Below, piece by piece: positions 9,071-17,904 of a stretch of DNA of 64,000 bases. The stretch lies in contig NZ_QPER01000001.1 of the NCBI RefSeq assembly GCF_009455635.1, positions 1,984,001 through 2,048,000 of the forward strand. Reading direction: 5' to 3'. Source of the stretch: Paraburkholderia agricolaris. Lineage in GTDB: Bacteria > Pseudomonadota > Gammaproteobacteria > Burkholderiales > Burkholderiaceae. The notes under the pieces are model-generated. The model had not been told where the DNA came from, searched no databases, and saw nothing but the letters and a program-made list of their open reading frames with translations. Numbering within the stretch: the first letter of the stretch is position 1; each line of letters opens with the position of its first letter. The translations under genes were made by a program, and so were the position numbers.

Positions 9071-9376
9071 CGCCCGACCTCCTAAGCTCATGCGGCGCTG
9101 ACAGTGAAGCACGCGCTGTGCCGTCCCCGCGTCGAAAGGAGGGCCCAACCTGCACGCGGCTCTGCGTCATGCGAGCGGCATGCATCTACCATCTTAGATG
9201 GCAAACGGCTGCGGCGCGCGCGCAAAAGAGACAAAACCTAATTGTAGATTTCACATGATGGCAGGAAAAAGGCAACGCAGTCGCGAACGGTCGTACCGCG
9301 CCTATGTTGCGCCGCAATAAACGGCAAGCAGACGACCGGCAGGCGGCAAGCAGACGGTAAGCAACAAGCGTCCCGT
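9071..9376. other. intergenic region without a supported gene
   Basis: No credible ORF. At 9322-9366 there are degenerate copies of a GGCAAGCAGAC-like unit resembling the 11-bp repeat inside the kgu operon. The rest probably holds the promoter of the exported protein gene and the end of the hydrolase transcript. Confidence 0.4.
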
Positions 9377-10714
9377 CTAGCGCAGCACCTCGAAGCGGGT
9401 CCACGGCCACGAGGGCCGGTCGCGCATGTAACCGTTGAGCCAGTTCCACTGCGGATGGCGCTTCATGAACGCCTGGGCGTCGAACGGCCGCCCGCACGGA
9501 TGTCCCCAGCGCGCGGTGAAGGCCATTGCACGCGCCATGTCGCTGTCGACCACTTTGCCGTCGTTAGCGCCCCACGGATTGAACGGCCCGTGATCGGTGC
9601 CGCCAAAGCGCGCGTCGTCCAGTTCCAGATGCCCGCAGATGGTGCGCGAGCAGGGGTTGTCGTTGCGATCGAGATAGACGTCGTGATGATCGGCGATCAT
9701 CTCTTTCGCGAGTTCGGCGTCGATCTTGCCGTGATGCATTTCTTCGAGCTGCATGAAGCGCAGGCGGCGCGCGCCGTTTTTGCGCACATCCGTATAGTCT
9801 TCGCCTTCGCCGATGCATTCCTGGTTGCGGATCTTCAGATCGGTTGCGGTGTTGTAGCCGCTATAGAAGCCGTTTTTCGTACTCTCGAAACCGGAATAGT
9901 GCAGCCCCAGTTCGTAGCGCGCGATCTCGCCGGTCTTGGTGTCGCCGAGCAGCCAACTGTTCGCATAGCCGCCGTTATTGGCGACCGCGAACATCTCGCA
10001 CCATTCGCCGATGTCGTTGGCATATTGCGACGCGCGCCGCGAGCGGTAGAACTCCGGCGCGCCGGCCGCGTTGTAGCCGACGAAGTTGGAGATGGTGGTT
10101 TCAGTGACCATCAGGCCGGCCTGGGTGACCCAGAAATCGGTGAGGCTGGAGATGCAGCCCGGCAAGCCCTGCATCAGGATGCGGTTGCCGCGATCCGGCA
10201 CGATGTCGAACACCACATTGAATGCGTCGCCCGCGGCGTAGCGGTCCCACGAGTTATGCGCCATGACGATGCGGCCGTCGCGGGTGGCATTGCCGGTGGC
10301 GATGAACGCGCTGCAGTGGTGGCCGCGGCGTCCGCGCCACGGCTTCACGCCGAGCTGCGGCTGCCGGGCCGCCGCATGGCTCGGCCACCAGCTTTGCAGC
10401 AGATCCATGTAGCCGTTCCAGGCCAGCACTTCGGCGAACGGCAGCTTGGCGCCGTCGGCGATGCCCTGGATTTCGTCGGCGAATTCGGTGTCGAGTTTGT
10501 TGGCGAACTGGGATACGGCGGCGTCGACGAAGGTATCGAAGTCTTCGCCGGTGTCCCATTTCGCCAGGTAGCGGGCGGTGCGGATCGCGTTCTGGATTTC
10601 AGTGGCGAGCAACTGGCCGTGCTGCTCGCCGCGATCGTACGGCTCGCCTTCTATATGCAGAAAAATCCAGCCGGACTGATCACGGCGTACGGCGTCGAGG
10701 GACGGTTCGCTCAT
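9377..10714 (-). CDS. C45/phospholipase-B-like Ntn hydrolase
   Basis: This is a 445-residue protein. An N-terminal helical region with a GEPYDRGEQHGQLLATEI motif (residues 22-40) is typical of the acyl-coenzyme A:6-aminopenicillanate acyltransferase and phospholipase-B-like families. The segment GHHCSAFIATG around Cys134 fits the nucleophile of an N-terminal-nucleophile hydrolase, and HNSW at about 153 fits the oxyanion or active-site strand. Such proteins mature by self-cleavage before the Cys and then hydrolyse amide or ester bonds. No signal peptide is seen, so it should be cytoplasmic, unlike lysosomal PLBD proteins. It stands alone; the substrate is unknown. Confidence 0.75.
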   Translation of the reverse strand: MSEPSLDAVRRDQSGWIFLHIEGEPYDRGEQHGQLLATEIQNAIRTARYLAKWDTGEDFDTFVDAAVSQFANKLDTEFADEIQGIADGAKLPFAEVLAWNGYMDLLQSWWPSHAAARQPQLGVKPWRGRRGHHCSAFIATGNATRDGRIVMAHNSWDRYAAGDAFNVVFDIVPDRGNRILMQGLPGCISSLTDFWVTQAGLMVTETTISNFVGYNAAGAPEFYRSRRASQYANDIGEWCEMFAVANNGGYANSWLLGDTKTGEIARYELGLHYSGFESTKNGFYSGYNTATDLKIRNQECIGEGEDYTDVRKNGARRLRFMQLEEMHHGKIDAELAKEMIADHHDVYLDRNDNPCSRTICGHLELDDARFGGTDHGPFNPWGANDGKVVDSDMARAMAFTARWGHPCGRPFDAQAFMKRHPQWNWLNGYMRDRPSWPWTRFEVLR

Positions 10715-10857
10715 CTTCGCTCCGATCGAAGGGCGGGCGTTCAGGCGCCCGTCATGGCGTAACGCGCACTGCGTGCAAAGCGCGGCAGCGGTTTCCCCAT
10801 TGTAGAGAATCTGCCGTGCTTTGCACGGACGCGCAGCCGCGGCGTGCCGCGTGCAGC

Positions 10858-12591
10858 CTAGCGCGTCGGATTCATACGGAAGTACGCATCGAGCAGCGAA
10901 GTCTTGTACACCACCCCCGCCAGCTTCGGATCCGCGGCGCTTTCAACCACCGGCAAGCGTTCCCCCTGGAACGCCATGAAGTGCTGCAGCGCGACGCCGA
11001 GCGGCATATCCGGCGTCAGCACGTCGAAATGCGGCTGCAGATAATCCGCGGCCGTTTTCGCGGCGGTGTCGCTTTTATCGAGCAGATCGGAGGTGATGTC
11101 CTTGAGCGCGACCACGCCGAGAAACGCGCCGGATTCATTGGCGACATACAGATACTTCACCGGATATTCGAGGAACACGCGAGTCATGTCGTGCACGCTC
11201 GCGTTCGGCGGCACGACGGTTTCGGCGGGGCGGATCAGCTCGCGCATCTGCGTCGCGCGCAGACGGGTGCGCTCCAGTTCCTCCTGATTGCGGCGCAGCG
11301 TGATTTCGTACATCGAGGTTTTGCCGATCGCGCGCGACACGAAGTACGCAACCACGCACGACAGCATCAGCGGCAGCACCACCTGATAGCTGAGCGTCAT
11401 TTCGAAGATCATCAGGATCGCCATCAGCGGCGCCTGCGTGGCGCCGGCCAGAAACGCGCCCATGCCGACCATGGCGTAAGCGAATGGCGCCGAAGTACTG
11501 TGCGGCCACAACGCGTGCATGCCGAGGCCGAACAGCGAGCCGACCACCGCGCCGACGAACAGCGTCGGTGTGAAGACCCCGCCGATCGCGCCTGAGCCCA
11601 CGGTCGCCGAGGTCGCGACGATCTTGAACACCAGCACGAGGACGAGCGCGGACCATGTCCACGGCGAGTGCAGAATGGAATTGACGACGCTGTAGCCGTT
11701 GCCCCATACCTCAGGCGTCCACACGGACAGAATGCCGACGACCAGCCCGCCCAACGCCAGCCGGATGGGCAGCGGCAGGGGCAGTTTGCGGAAGTTGGCT
11801 TTCGAGAAGTCCATCAGCCGCAGAAACTGCGGCGCGGCCGCACCGCACAGCAGCCCGAGCCCGACGAACAGCAGCACTTCGGCGCCCGCCACCGGCGGAA
11901 ACACCGGCATCTCGTAGGGCGGCTTGTAGCTGGTGAACTCGCGCATCGTGATGTTGGCGACCACCGCCGAGACCACCACCGGGCCGAAGCTTTCCATCAC
12001 GATCGAGCCGAGCACGATTTCCGTGACGAAAAACGCACCGGCAATCGGCGCGCTGTACGCGGCGGTAATCCCGGCCGCCGCGCCGCAGGCGACGAGCAGG
12101 CGCAGGCGTGGCGGATCGAGATGCACCCAGCGGCCGATCAGCGAGGCGGCCAGCGCCGCCAGTTGCACCATCGGCCCTTCGCGGCCGATCGAGCCGCCGC
12201 TCGAAATCGTGAACAGCGACGACACGCTGCGCCAGAAGCTCAACTTGACCGGCACCACGCCGTCACCGATCGCGACGGCTTCCATGTAGTCGATGTGATT
12301 GGACTTGTCGACGTGGCGTCGCGCGATCAGGAGAAAAAAGCCGGCGATCAGGCCGCCTGCGGCGGGCAGCCATACGCGCACGGTCCACGGCAGGCCGCGC
12401 GCCATCTCGACGAAACTGCCGGACTTGCCGACCACCGCCAGTTGCAGCAGCGCGATGCCCTCGCGAAAGGCAATCGTCGCGAACGCGCCCGCCACGCCGA
12501 CCACCACCGACCAGACCAGCATCGTATGGGCGTCGGACAGACGGAACAGGGTCTGGGCGCGGGTGCGCAGCTTCAGCAGGAATGAAAGCAC
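10858..12591 (-). CDS. ClC-family chloride channel/transporter (ClcB-like) with CBS domains
   Basis: This 577-residue protein has 10-12 membrane helices in the first ~420 residues and a C-terminal CBS pair (about 440-570). The gating-glutamate motif GREGP and the GGVFTPTLFVGA motif are present. The expected GSGIP selectivity motif is replaced by a NHIDYMEAV-like sequence, as in the ClcB-like subgroup. It would move chloride or another anion, with the CBS domains sensing nucleotide or ionic state. It is transcribed alone. Confidence 0.9.
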   Translation of the reverse strand: MLSFLLKLRTRAQTLFRLSDAHTMLVWSVVVGVAGAFATIAFREGIALLQLAVVGKSGSFVEMARGLPWTVRVWLPAAGGLIAGFFLLIARRHVDKSNHIDYMEAVAIGDGVVPVKLSFWRSVSSLFTISSGGSIGREGPMVQLAALAASLIGRWVHLDPPRLRLLVACGAAAGITAAYSAPIAGAFFVTEIVLGSIVMESFGPVVVSAVVANITMREFTSYKPPYEMPVFPPVAGAEVLLFVGLGLLCGAAAPQFLRLMDFSKANFRKLPLPLPIRLALGGLVVGILSVWTPEVWGNGYSVVNSILHSPWTWSALVLVLVFKIVATSATVGSGAIGGVFTPTLFVGAVVGSLFGLGMHALWPHSTSAPFAYAMVGMGAFLAGATQAPLMAILMIFEMTLSYQVVLPLMLSCVVAYFVSRAIGKTSMYEITLRRNQEELERTRLRATQMRELIRPAETVVPPNASVHDMTRVFLEYPVKYLYVANESGAFLGVVALKDITSDLLDKSDTAAKTAADYLQPHFDVLTPDMPLGVALQHFMAFQGERLPVVESAADPKLAGVVYKTSLLDAYFRMNPTR

Positions 12592-12641
12592 GTCGGCAGG
12601 AAAGGGTGTGATGGGTGGATGGAATGCGCGTACGGTAACAG

Positions 12642-12673
12642 CATTGCGCCCGCAGGCGGAAGCGGGCGCAATG
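12642..12673 (-). terminator. 12-bp stem hairpin downstream of the GST gene
   Basis: Perfect arms CATTGCGCCCGC and GCGGGCGCAATG with an 8-nt loop lie about 30 bp past the GST stop. There is no strong U run, so the role as terminator is likely but not certain. Confidence 0.55.
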
Positions 12674-12703
12674 TGCAGGGTTCGCGACGGCGCGTGGCGT
12701 GGC

Positions 12704-13441
12704 TCAAGCCGCCGCCTTATCGAGTTCCGGGTAGTGCCGGAAGATGCAGGCTTCGTTATGCGCGATGCGCCGCTCGGACTGCAGATAAGCGGCGATGTTC
12801 GGCCGCTCGATCACGGCGTCGTGCAACGCCGCAAGGCGCGGATAGTGTTCGCCGAAACGCTTGAGCGCGCGCGGAAACGCGTACAGCAGGCCGTCGATCA
12901 ACTGGAACATCGACAGGTCCACGTAAGTGAGCGCGTCCCCCACCATGAACGTGTCGCCGGCCGGGTTCTGTTTCAGCACGCGCTCGAAGTACGACATGAA
13001 CTTCGGAATCCGCTGGTCGATGAACTCGTGCGCGCGCACTTTGGCGGCGTCTTTCTGGTCTTCGTAATACAAGGCGCTGGCGAGCGGATGATGCGTGTCG
13101 TGTGCTTCGGTCACCATATCGGCGATCGTCAGTTGCAGCCCATTGGCCACGTAGCGCAAGCTCTCAATCGATGGCGCGAGTTTGAGCTTCGGGCCAAGGT
13201 AGAACAGGATGTTGGCGGTCTGCGCGATCACCAGATCGCCGTCTTTCAGAAATGGCGGCGCGAACGGCGGATAGGGCTCGTCCTTACTCTTCATGATCGC
13301 CATCATCGCGTTTGTGCCGAGGCCGTCCGACGGTTCGCCGCGCGCCACTTCCACATAGTCCGCGCCGGCTTCTTCCAGTGCCAGCCGCACGAATTCTCCG
13401 CGGCCCTGCAGGCCGTCCCAATAGTAAAGTTCCAGGCTCAT
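12704..13441 (-). CDS. glutathione S-transferase family protein
   Basis: The 245-residue product opens with a thioredoxin-like fold (LELYYWDGLQGRGEFVRLALEEAG). A helical C-terminal domain of GST type follows, with the conserved N-capping segment VGDALTYVDLSMFQLID near residue 170. Tyr near the N-terminus would activate glutathione. Likely roles are detoxification by conjugation or peroxide reduction. It is a single gene with its own hairpin downstream. Confidence 0.9.
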   Translation of the reverse strand: MSLELYYWDGLQGRGEFVRLALEEAGADYVEVARGEPSDGLGTNAMMAIMKSKDEPYPPFAPPFLKDGDLVIAQTANILFYLGPKLKLAPSIESLRYVANGLQLTIADMVTEAHDTHHPLASALYYEDQKDAAKVRAHEFIDQRIPKFMSYFERVLKQNPAGDTFMVGDALTYVDLSMFQLIDGLLYAFPRALKRFGEHYPRLAALHDAVIERPNIAAYLQSERRIAHNEACIFRHYPELDKAAA

Positions 13442-13540
13442 CGATCAGTCCTCATTCCGGTTGCATGAACGGGTTGCATAAGCTGACAGCGCCAGCAACC
13501 AGTATGCCGCGCATGCGTGCCGGATGGTTCGCCTGAACGC

Positions 13541-13566
13541 ACAAAACCCCGCACGCGGCGGGGTTG
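13541..13566 (-). terminator. intrinsic terminator after yeiH
   Basis: On the minus strand, 8-bp arms AACCCCGC and GCGGGGTT with a 5-nt loop are followed by TTGTG. The site lies 20-45 bp past the YeiH stop. Confidence 0.65.
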
Positions 13567-13585
13567 GCAAGGAGGCGAGGGCGGT

Positions 13586-14680
13586 TTAGCCGAGCAGGTG
13601 CTGGACGGTCCATGTAATACCCAATCCGCCGGCAATCAACCACACGTACAGGATGAAGCCGGTGGTCAAAGCGCGCGGGCCTGCCTGACGGATCTGCGCG
13701 ATGCGGGTTTCGATACCGAGCGCGGTCATGGCCATGGTGAGCGCGAAGGTGTCGAGCATGTTCAGTGTGCTGGTTGCGCTCTCGGGCAGGACGTGCAGCG
13801 AGTTGATCACGACGAAGGCCAGGAAGCCGAGCGCGAACCAGGGAATCGCCATCTTGCGCGGCGCGTGTTGCTTGCCGTCTTTGGCCGCTCCGGTGGCAGC
13901 CGCGTTGCGTGCCGGGCGGTTCACCCACATGCCGATCACCAGCAGCACCGGCACCAGCAGCATCACCCGGGTCATCTTGACGATGGTCGCGATATGGGTT
14001 GCCTCCGGGCTCACATTGCTGGCCGCGCCGACCACCTGCGCCACTTCATGAATCGTGCCGCCGAAGAACAGGCCCGCGCCAACCGTGTCGAGATGCAGCC
14101 AGCCCGCCTTGAACAGCACCGGGTACAGGAACATCGAGAGGGTGCCGAACAGCACCACGCTGCCCACGGCCATCGCGCTCTTGTGCGGCTTGGATTGCAG
14201 CGTCGACTCGAATGCGAGCACGGCAGCCGCACCGCAGATCGCGCTGCCCGCAGCCGTGAGCAGTGCCGTGTCGCGGTCGAGTTTCATGATCTTCATGCCG
14301 GCCCACGTACCGATCGCTAGCGTGCTGACGACGACCAGCACCGATTCAGCGAGGCCGGGCAGGCCGACCTGAGCGATTTCCTGCAGGCTGACTCGCAAGC
14401 CGAAAAATGCCACGGCGATGCGCAGGAGTTTGCGCGCCGAGAAGTTGACCCCGGCCGCCCAGCTTTCGGGCATGCCGTCGCGCAGTGCGTTGCCGTAAAT
14501 AGCGCCCGCCACAATGCCGACGATCAGCGGGCTCAAACCCAGCCCGGCGATGGCCGGGATCGCCGCGATGCGGGTGACGGCGGCGGCAAACAGGGCCACG
14601 AAGAGAATGCCGTTGAGCTGGCCGCGGGTGGAGGACGATCCGGCGGGTGTCGCAGTAGCGGTGAGATGAGCGGTGGACAT
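13586..14680 (-). CDS. yeiH: YeiH/UPF0324 family membrane protein (putative sulfate exporter)
   Basis: This 364-residue protein has about 10 hydrophobic segments spread over its whole length, with family-typical stretches such as RKLLRIAVAFFGLRVS and GAAAVLAFES. YeiH proteins are annotated as putative sulfate or sulfite exporters, and in several bacteria respond to a divergent LysR regulator (YeiE). Here too a LysR gene is divergent with 120 bp between the starts. The transport activity is inferred from the family. Confidence 0.88.
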   Translation of the reverse strand: MSTAHLTATATPAGSSSTRGQLNGILFVALFAAAVTRIAAIPAIAGLGLSPLIVGIVAGAIYGNALRDGMPESWAAGVNFSARKLLRIAVAFFGLRVSLQEIAQVGLPGLAESVLVVVSTLAIGTWAGMKIMKLDRDTALLTAAGSAICGAAAVLAFESTLQSKPHKSAMAVGSVVLFGTLSMFLYPVLFKAGWLHLDTVGAGLFFGGTIHEVAQVVGAASNVSPEATHIATIVKMTRVMLLVPVLLVIGMWVNRPARNAAATGAAKDGKQHAPRKMAIPWFALGFLAFVVINSLHVLPESATSTLNMLDTFALTMAMTALGIETRIAQIRQAGPRALTTGFILYVWLIAGGLGITWTVQHLLG

Positions 14681-14725
14681 GGCGTAATGCCTTCCTATGA
14701 CTGTTCTGATTCGATAGCTGCAATC

Positions 14726-14763
14726 CTAAATTAGATATATCGATATGAAAAATCGTGATTTAG
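14726..14763. promoter_or_regulatory. AT-rich dyad in the yeiH/LysR divergent promoter
   Basis: Arms CTAAAT and ATTTAG lie 26 bp apart and surround the perfect 10-bp palindrome ATATCGATAT. This fits a LysR recognition site controlling both genes. Binding is not shown by sequence alone. Confidence 0.45.
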
Positions 14764-14800
14764 AATGTAAAGTATCAGTTGTGCGGATACTTTGACCACC

Positions 14801-15721
14801 ATGACCCCGGACCAACTTATAACGTTTGCCGCCGTTGCGGAACATCGCAATATCAGCCGGGCGGCCGTGGCGCTGCATTTATCGCAGCCGGCCGTGTCCG
14901 GACAACTGCGACAACTACAGGACGAATTCGGCGAGCCGCTTTACTTGCGCGACGGGCGCGGCGTGCGTCTCACGGCCGCCGGCGAGCAGCTCGCCAGCTA
15001 TGCGACCCGCCTACGCGATACGTGGCGCCAGGCGCATGCGTATCGCGATGCGCTGCGCGGCCTCGAGCAGGGCACCTTGCGGATCGGCGCCAGCACCACG
15101 CCGGCGAGCTACCTGCTGCCTTATCTGATCGCGGACTTTCATCGCCGCTATCCCGACGTGACGCTGCATACCGCCGACGGCAACACCACCGAAATCGTCA
15201 GCGCGCTCGGCGAGGTGGATATCGCGATGATCGAGGGGCCGGTCGGCGAGGATTTGCCGCCGGACACCGCGGTGCATGCGTGGCGCGAAGACGAGATCGT
15301 CGCGATCATGCCGCGCACGCATCCGCTGGCGCAGGCGATCGGTTCTCGTATGGCCGACGGCGCGGGCATCAACGACGGGCGGGCGGAGCTGGCGGCATTC
15401 GGCCCCCATCCGCTGGTGTTGCGCGAAGCCGGGTCGGGCGTGCGGCAGATCGTCGAGCGCGCCTTTGCCAGAGCGGGTGTGCCGATGCGCGTGGCGCTGG
15501 AGATTGCCGGGGTCGAGGGCGTCAAGGAAGCCGTGCGCGCGGGGATGGGCATCGGTTTCGTCTCGGCGATGTCGATGCGGCATGAGGACGGCGCGTTGTG
15601 CCGGTTCTCGCTGGGTCCCGAGCCACTGGCGCGGCGCCTGTCGATCCTGGTGCCTCATGCGAGCGCCCCGTCACGCGTGGTTGAGCAGTTCCTCGCGCTT
15701 TGCCTCGCGGATGGCGCCTGA
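14801..15721 (+). CDS. LysR-family regulator divergent from yeiH (YeiE/CysB-like)
   Basis: The product is 306 residues from the ATG at 14801; an in-frame TTG at 14792 is possible but less likely. The winged helix-turn-helix includes ISRAAVALHLSQPAVSGQL, and the effector domain contains LRIGASTTPASYLLPYL, a pattern typical of the YeiE/CbbR branch. Its divergence from yeiH suggests it controls that exporter, probably sensing a sulfur metabolite. An intrinsic terminator follows at 15789. Confidence 0.92.
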   Translation: MTPDQLITFAAVAEHRNISRAAVALHLSQPAVSGQLRQLQDEFGEPLYLRDGRGVRLTAAGEQLASYATRLRDTWRQAHAYRDALRGLEQGTLRIGASTTPASYLLPYLIADFHRRYPDVTLHTADGNTTEIVSALGEVDIAMIEGPVGEDLPPDTAVHAWREDEIVAIMPRTHPLAQAIGSRMADGAGINDGRAELAAFGPHPLVLREAGSGVRQIVERAFARAGVPMRVALEIAGVEGVKEAVRAGMGIGFVSAMSMRHEDGALCRFSLGPEPLARRLSILVPHASAPSRVVEQFLALCLADGA

Positions 15722-15788
15722 TCTACCCAGCCTGGGGATTTCCACTATGGTGCATGACGGCGCGTCCGGCGCACTATTCGGGCATCGC

Positions 15789-15809
15789 AAGCGCCTCGGC
15801 GCTTTTTTT
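15789..15809 (+). terminator. intrinsic terminator after the YeiE-like LysR gene
   Basis: A GC-rich stem (AAGCGCC/GGCGCTT) is followed directly by a run of T. It separates the LysR transcript from the kgu promoter. Confidence 0.75.
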
Positions 15810-15819
15810 CGAAACGTGT

Positions 15820-15835
15820 TTGGAACCGGTTCCAA
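15820..15835. promoter_or_regulatory. PtxS-type operator upstream of the kgu operon
   Basis: The 16-bp sequence TTGGAACCGGTTCCAA is a perfect palindrome. It matches the core of the PtxS operator known from Pseudomonas (TGAAACCGGTTTCA type). It lies 46 bp before the kguE start, where a LacI-type repressor would block transcription until 2-ketogluconate is present. Confidence 0.8.
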
Positions 15836-15880
15836 GTGCCGATCGAAGGCTGATATGACATAGATTTGAGTAAATTCGAC

Positions 15881-16654
15881 ATGACTGATGCAGTTGACGT
15901 GGTGATTGTCGCAAGCGCTTTCGGCATGGACGCGGTCCGCACGGACGGTCATCTGAAGTGGGCCGCGGCGAGCAAACAGGCAGGCGCGGCGGCCTTCGAA
16001 GTGCGCCGCGAGTTGTTCGCGAACGAAGCCGATGCTGCTCCGCAAGCATTGAGCGCGCTGGGCAAAGCGATTACCGAACTCGGTTTGTGGTCGGTGTATT
16101 CGACCCCCGCAGCGCTGTACACGTCAGATGGACAGATCGACACCGGCGCGCTGCTTCTCGCGCTCGACGAAGCAACGGCGTTCGGCGCGCGCTTCGTGAA
16201 GCTGCAACTCGGTGGCTTCGCTTCCCAGGCTCATGGCGCGGAGATTGCCGGGTATCTGCGCGGCGCGAATGTGCGGCTCGTCGTCGAGAACGGTCAGTTG
16301 GCCGAGGGCGGCTCGCTCGCACAGTTCATTGGCCTGTTCGACGCGCTCGCGCGTGAAGGCCACGCCGGGAGCTTCGGCATGACCTTCGACATCGGTAACT
16401 GGGCATGGCGTGATGTCGCGCCGCTCGATGCCGCGGGCCCGCTGGCCGCCCACGTCGAATACATCCATTGCAAGACGGCGGTGGGTGAGGGCGCACGGCG
16501 CTTTCCCGCCGCGCCGGCCGCCGGCGACACGCAGTTCGCCGCGGTGCTCGACAAGCTGCCGCGCCACGTGCCGCGCGGCATTGAATTTCCGTTCGATGCG
16601 AACCGTATCGACGCTGACGCTGCGCACTACGTCGCGTGGCTGGCTGCCGCGTAA
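15881..16654 (+). CDS. kguE: KguE, TIM-barrel epimerase-like protein of 2-ketogluconate utilisation
   Basis: This 257-residue protein belongs to the xylose-isomerase-like TIM barrel family. Landmarks are FEVRRELFANE near residue 45, RLVVENGQ near 135, GMTFDIGNW near 170 and YIHCKTA near 193; their Glu/Asp/His positions suit a metal site. KguE is the first gene of the kguEKTD operon of Pseudomonas, and the same gene order here supports the name; its exact reaction is not settled. The ATG at 15881 is preferred over an in-frame TTG at 15866. The gene follows the PtxS operator and precedes an 11-bp tandem repeat array. Confidence 0.88.
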   Translation: MTDAVDVVIVASAFGMDAVRTDGHLKWAAASKQAGAAAFEVRRELFANEADAAPQALSALGKAITELGLWSVYSTPAALYTSDGQIDTGALLLALDEATAFGARFVKLQLGGFASQAHGAEIAGYLRGANVRLVVENGQLAEGGSLAQFIGLFDALAREGHAGSFGMTFDIGNWAWRDVAPLDAAGPLAAHVEYIHCKTAVGEGARRFPAAPAAGDTQFAAVLDKLPRHVPRGIEFPFDANRIDADAAHYVAWLAAA

Positions 16655-16705
16655 GCGGTGCGCAGGACCTGAGAGAAGCGTGGTAGCGAAAACACGGCAG
16701 CAAAC

Positions 16706-16826
16706 GGGAAGCAACCGGGAAGCAAACGGGAAGCAAACGGGAAGCAAACGGGAAGCAAACGGGAAGCAAACGGGAAACAAACGGGAAGCAAACGGGAAGC
16801 AAGCGGGAAGCAAGCGGGAAGCAAGC
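16706..16826. repeat. 11-bp tandem repeat array, 11 copies, between kguE and kguK
   Basis: The unit GGGAAGCAAAC is repeated 11 times head to tail, with single-base variants (AACC, AAAC and CAAGC forms). Degenerate units flank it on both sides (16695 and 16827). Because 11 is not a multiple of 3, it opens reading frames on both strands encoding an 11-residue repeat; these are artefacts. It occupies most of the kguE-kguK gap and ends about 20 bp before the kguK start. Such arrays change copy number by slippage. Confidence 0.95.
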
Positions 16827-16847
16827 GGGAACACGCAGGAGCGAAGC

Positions 16848-17831
16848 ATGAGCAACACAAGCGCAGCACTCGACGTCATCACCTACGGTGAAGCGATGGC
16901 CATGTTCGTGGCCGCCGAAACCGGCGCACTTGCCGGTGTCGGGCAATTCACCAAGCGCGTCGCGGGCGCCGATCTGAATGTGGCGATCGGCCTGTCGCGA
17001 CTGGGTTTCAAGGTGGGCTGGATGAGCCGGGTCGGCAACGATTCGTTCGGCCAGTACGTGCGCGACACGCTGACGAAAGAAGGCATCGACCAGCGCTGCG
17101 TCACTACCGACGAGCGCTACCCGACCGGTTTCCAGTTGAAATCGAAGAACGACGACGGCAGCGATCCGGCGGTCGAGTATTTCCGCAAAGGGTCGGCGGC
17201 GAGCCACCTGTCATTGGCCGACTACGCGGCCGATTACGTGCTGTCGGCGCGTCACCTTCACCTGACGGGCGTAGCGCCGGCCATTTCGGCGAGTTCGTGC
17301 GAACTTGCTTTCCACCTGGCGCGAGAAATGCGTGCCGCAGGCAAGACGATCTCGTTCGACCCGAATCTGCGTCCGACGCTGTGGCCCTCGCGCGCCGCGA
17401 TGGTCGAAGGGCTGAATGCGCTTGCCGCGCTGGCCGACTGGGTATTGCCCGGCATCGGCGAAGGCGAGATTCTGACCGGCTATACGCAGCCCGACGATAT
17501 CGCCAGGTTTTATCTCGATCAGGGCGCACGTGGCGTGATCATCAAGCTCGGCGCCGAAGGCGCGTACTTTCGCACCGCCGACGATGCCGCCGTGATCGCC
17601 GGCCAGCCGGTCGCGAAGGTCGTGGACACGGTGGGCGCGGGCGATGGTTTCGCGGTCGGCGTGGTCAGCGCGCTGCTCGAAGGCAAGGCGCTGCCGCAAG
17701 CGGTCGCGCGCGGCAACCGGATCGGCGCGCTGGCGATCCAGGTGATCGGCGATTCGGAGGGCCTGCCGAGCCGCGCCGAACTGGACGCGCTCGAACTGGC
17801 CGACGCGCCGCGCGTCGTCACCGCGGCGTGA
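16848..17831 (+). CDS. kguK: KguK, 2-ketogluconate kinase (PfkB family)
   Basis: The start is set at 16848 by AGGAG about 7 nt upstream and by the protein beginning MSNTSAALDVITYGEAM. An in-frame upstream reading only runs through the tandem repeat. The 327-residue product is a PfkB sugar kinase: the N-terminal substrate motif is GADLNVAIGLSRLG, and the C-terminal ATP/anion-hole motif DTVGAGDGF carries the catalytic Asp. It would phosphorylate 2-ketogluconate to 2-keto-6-phosphogluconate, the substrate of KguD. It is homologous to KdgK; the neighbours favour KguK. Confidence 0.92.
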   Translation: MSNTSAALDVITYGEAMAMFVAAETGALAGVGQFTKRVAGADLNVAIGLSRLGFKVGWMSRVGNDSFGQYVRDTLTKEGIDQRCVTTDERYPTGFQLKSKNDDGSDPAVEYFRKGSAASHLSLADYAADYVLSARHLHLTGVAPAISASSCELAFHLAREMRAAGKTISFDPNLRPTLWPSRAAMVEGLNALAALADWVLPGIGEGEILTGYTQPDDIARFYLDQGARGVIIKLGAEGAYFRTADDAAVIAGQPVAKVVDTVGAGDGFAVGVVSALLEGKALPQAVARGNRIGALAIQVIGDSEGLPSRAELDALELADAPRVVTAA

Positions 17832-17904
17832 GCGCGGGGAAGCGTGCCGCATTTGGCGCATCCCGCGCTATTCAGTATTAGCTGGCTCGACAAAGGAGAC
17901 TTCC

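Noticed and set aside
16695..16837. Possible CRISPR array
   Set aside because: Units are 11 bp, directly adjacent, with no unique spacers and no cas genes; it is a simple tandem repeat.
16124..17207. Minus-strand ORFs with an FPFASRLLPVC-type repeated peptide
   Set aside because: Created by the 11-bp tandem repeat and by antisense of kguE/kguK; an 11-bp unit gives an 11-residue repeat on any frame, with no ribosome site.
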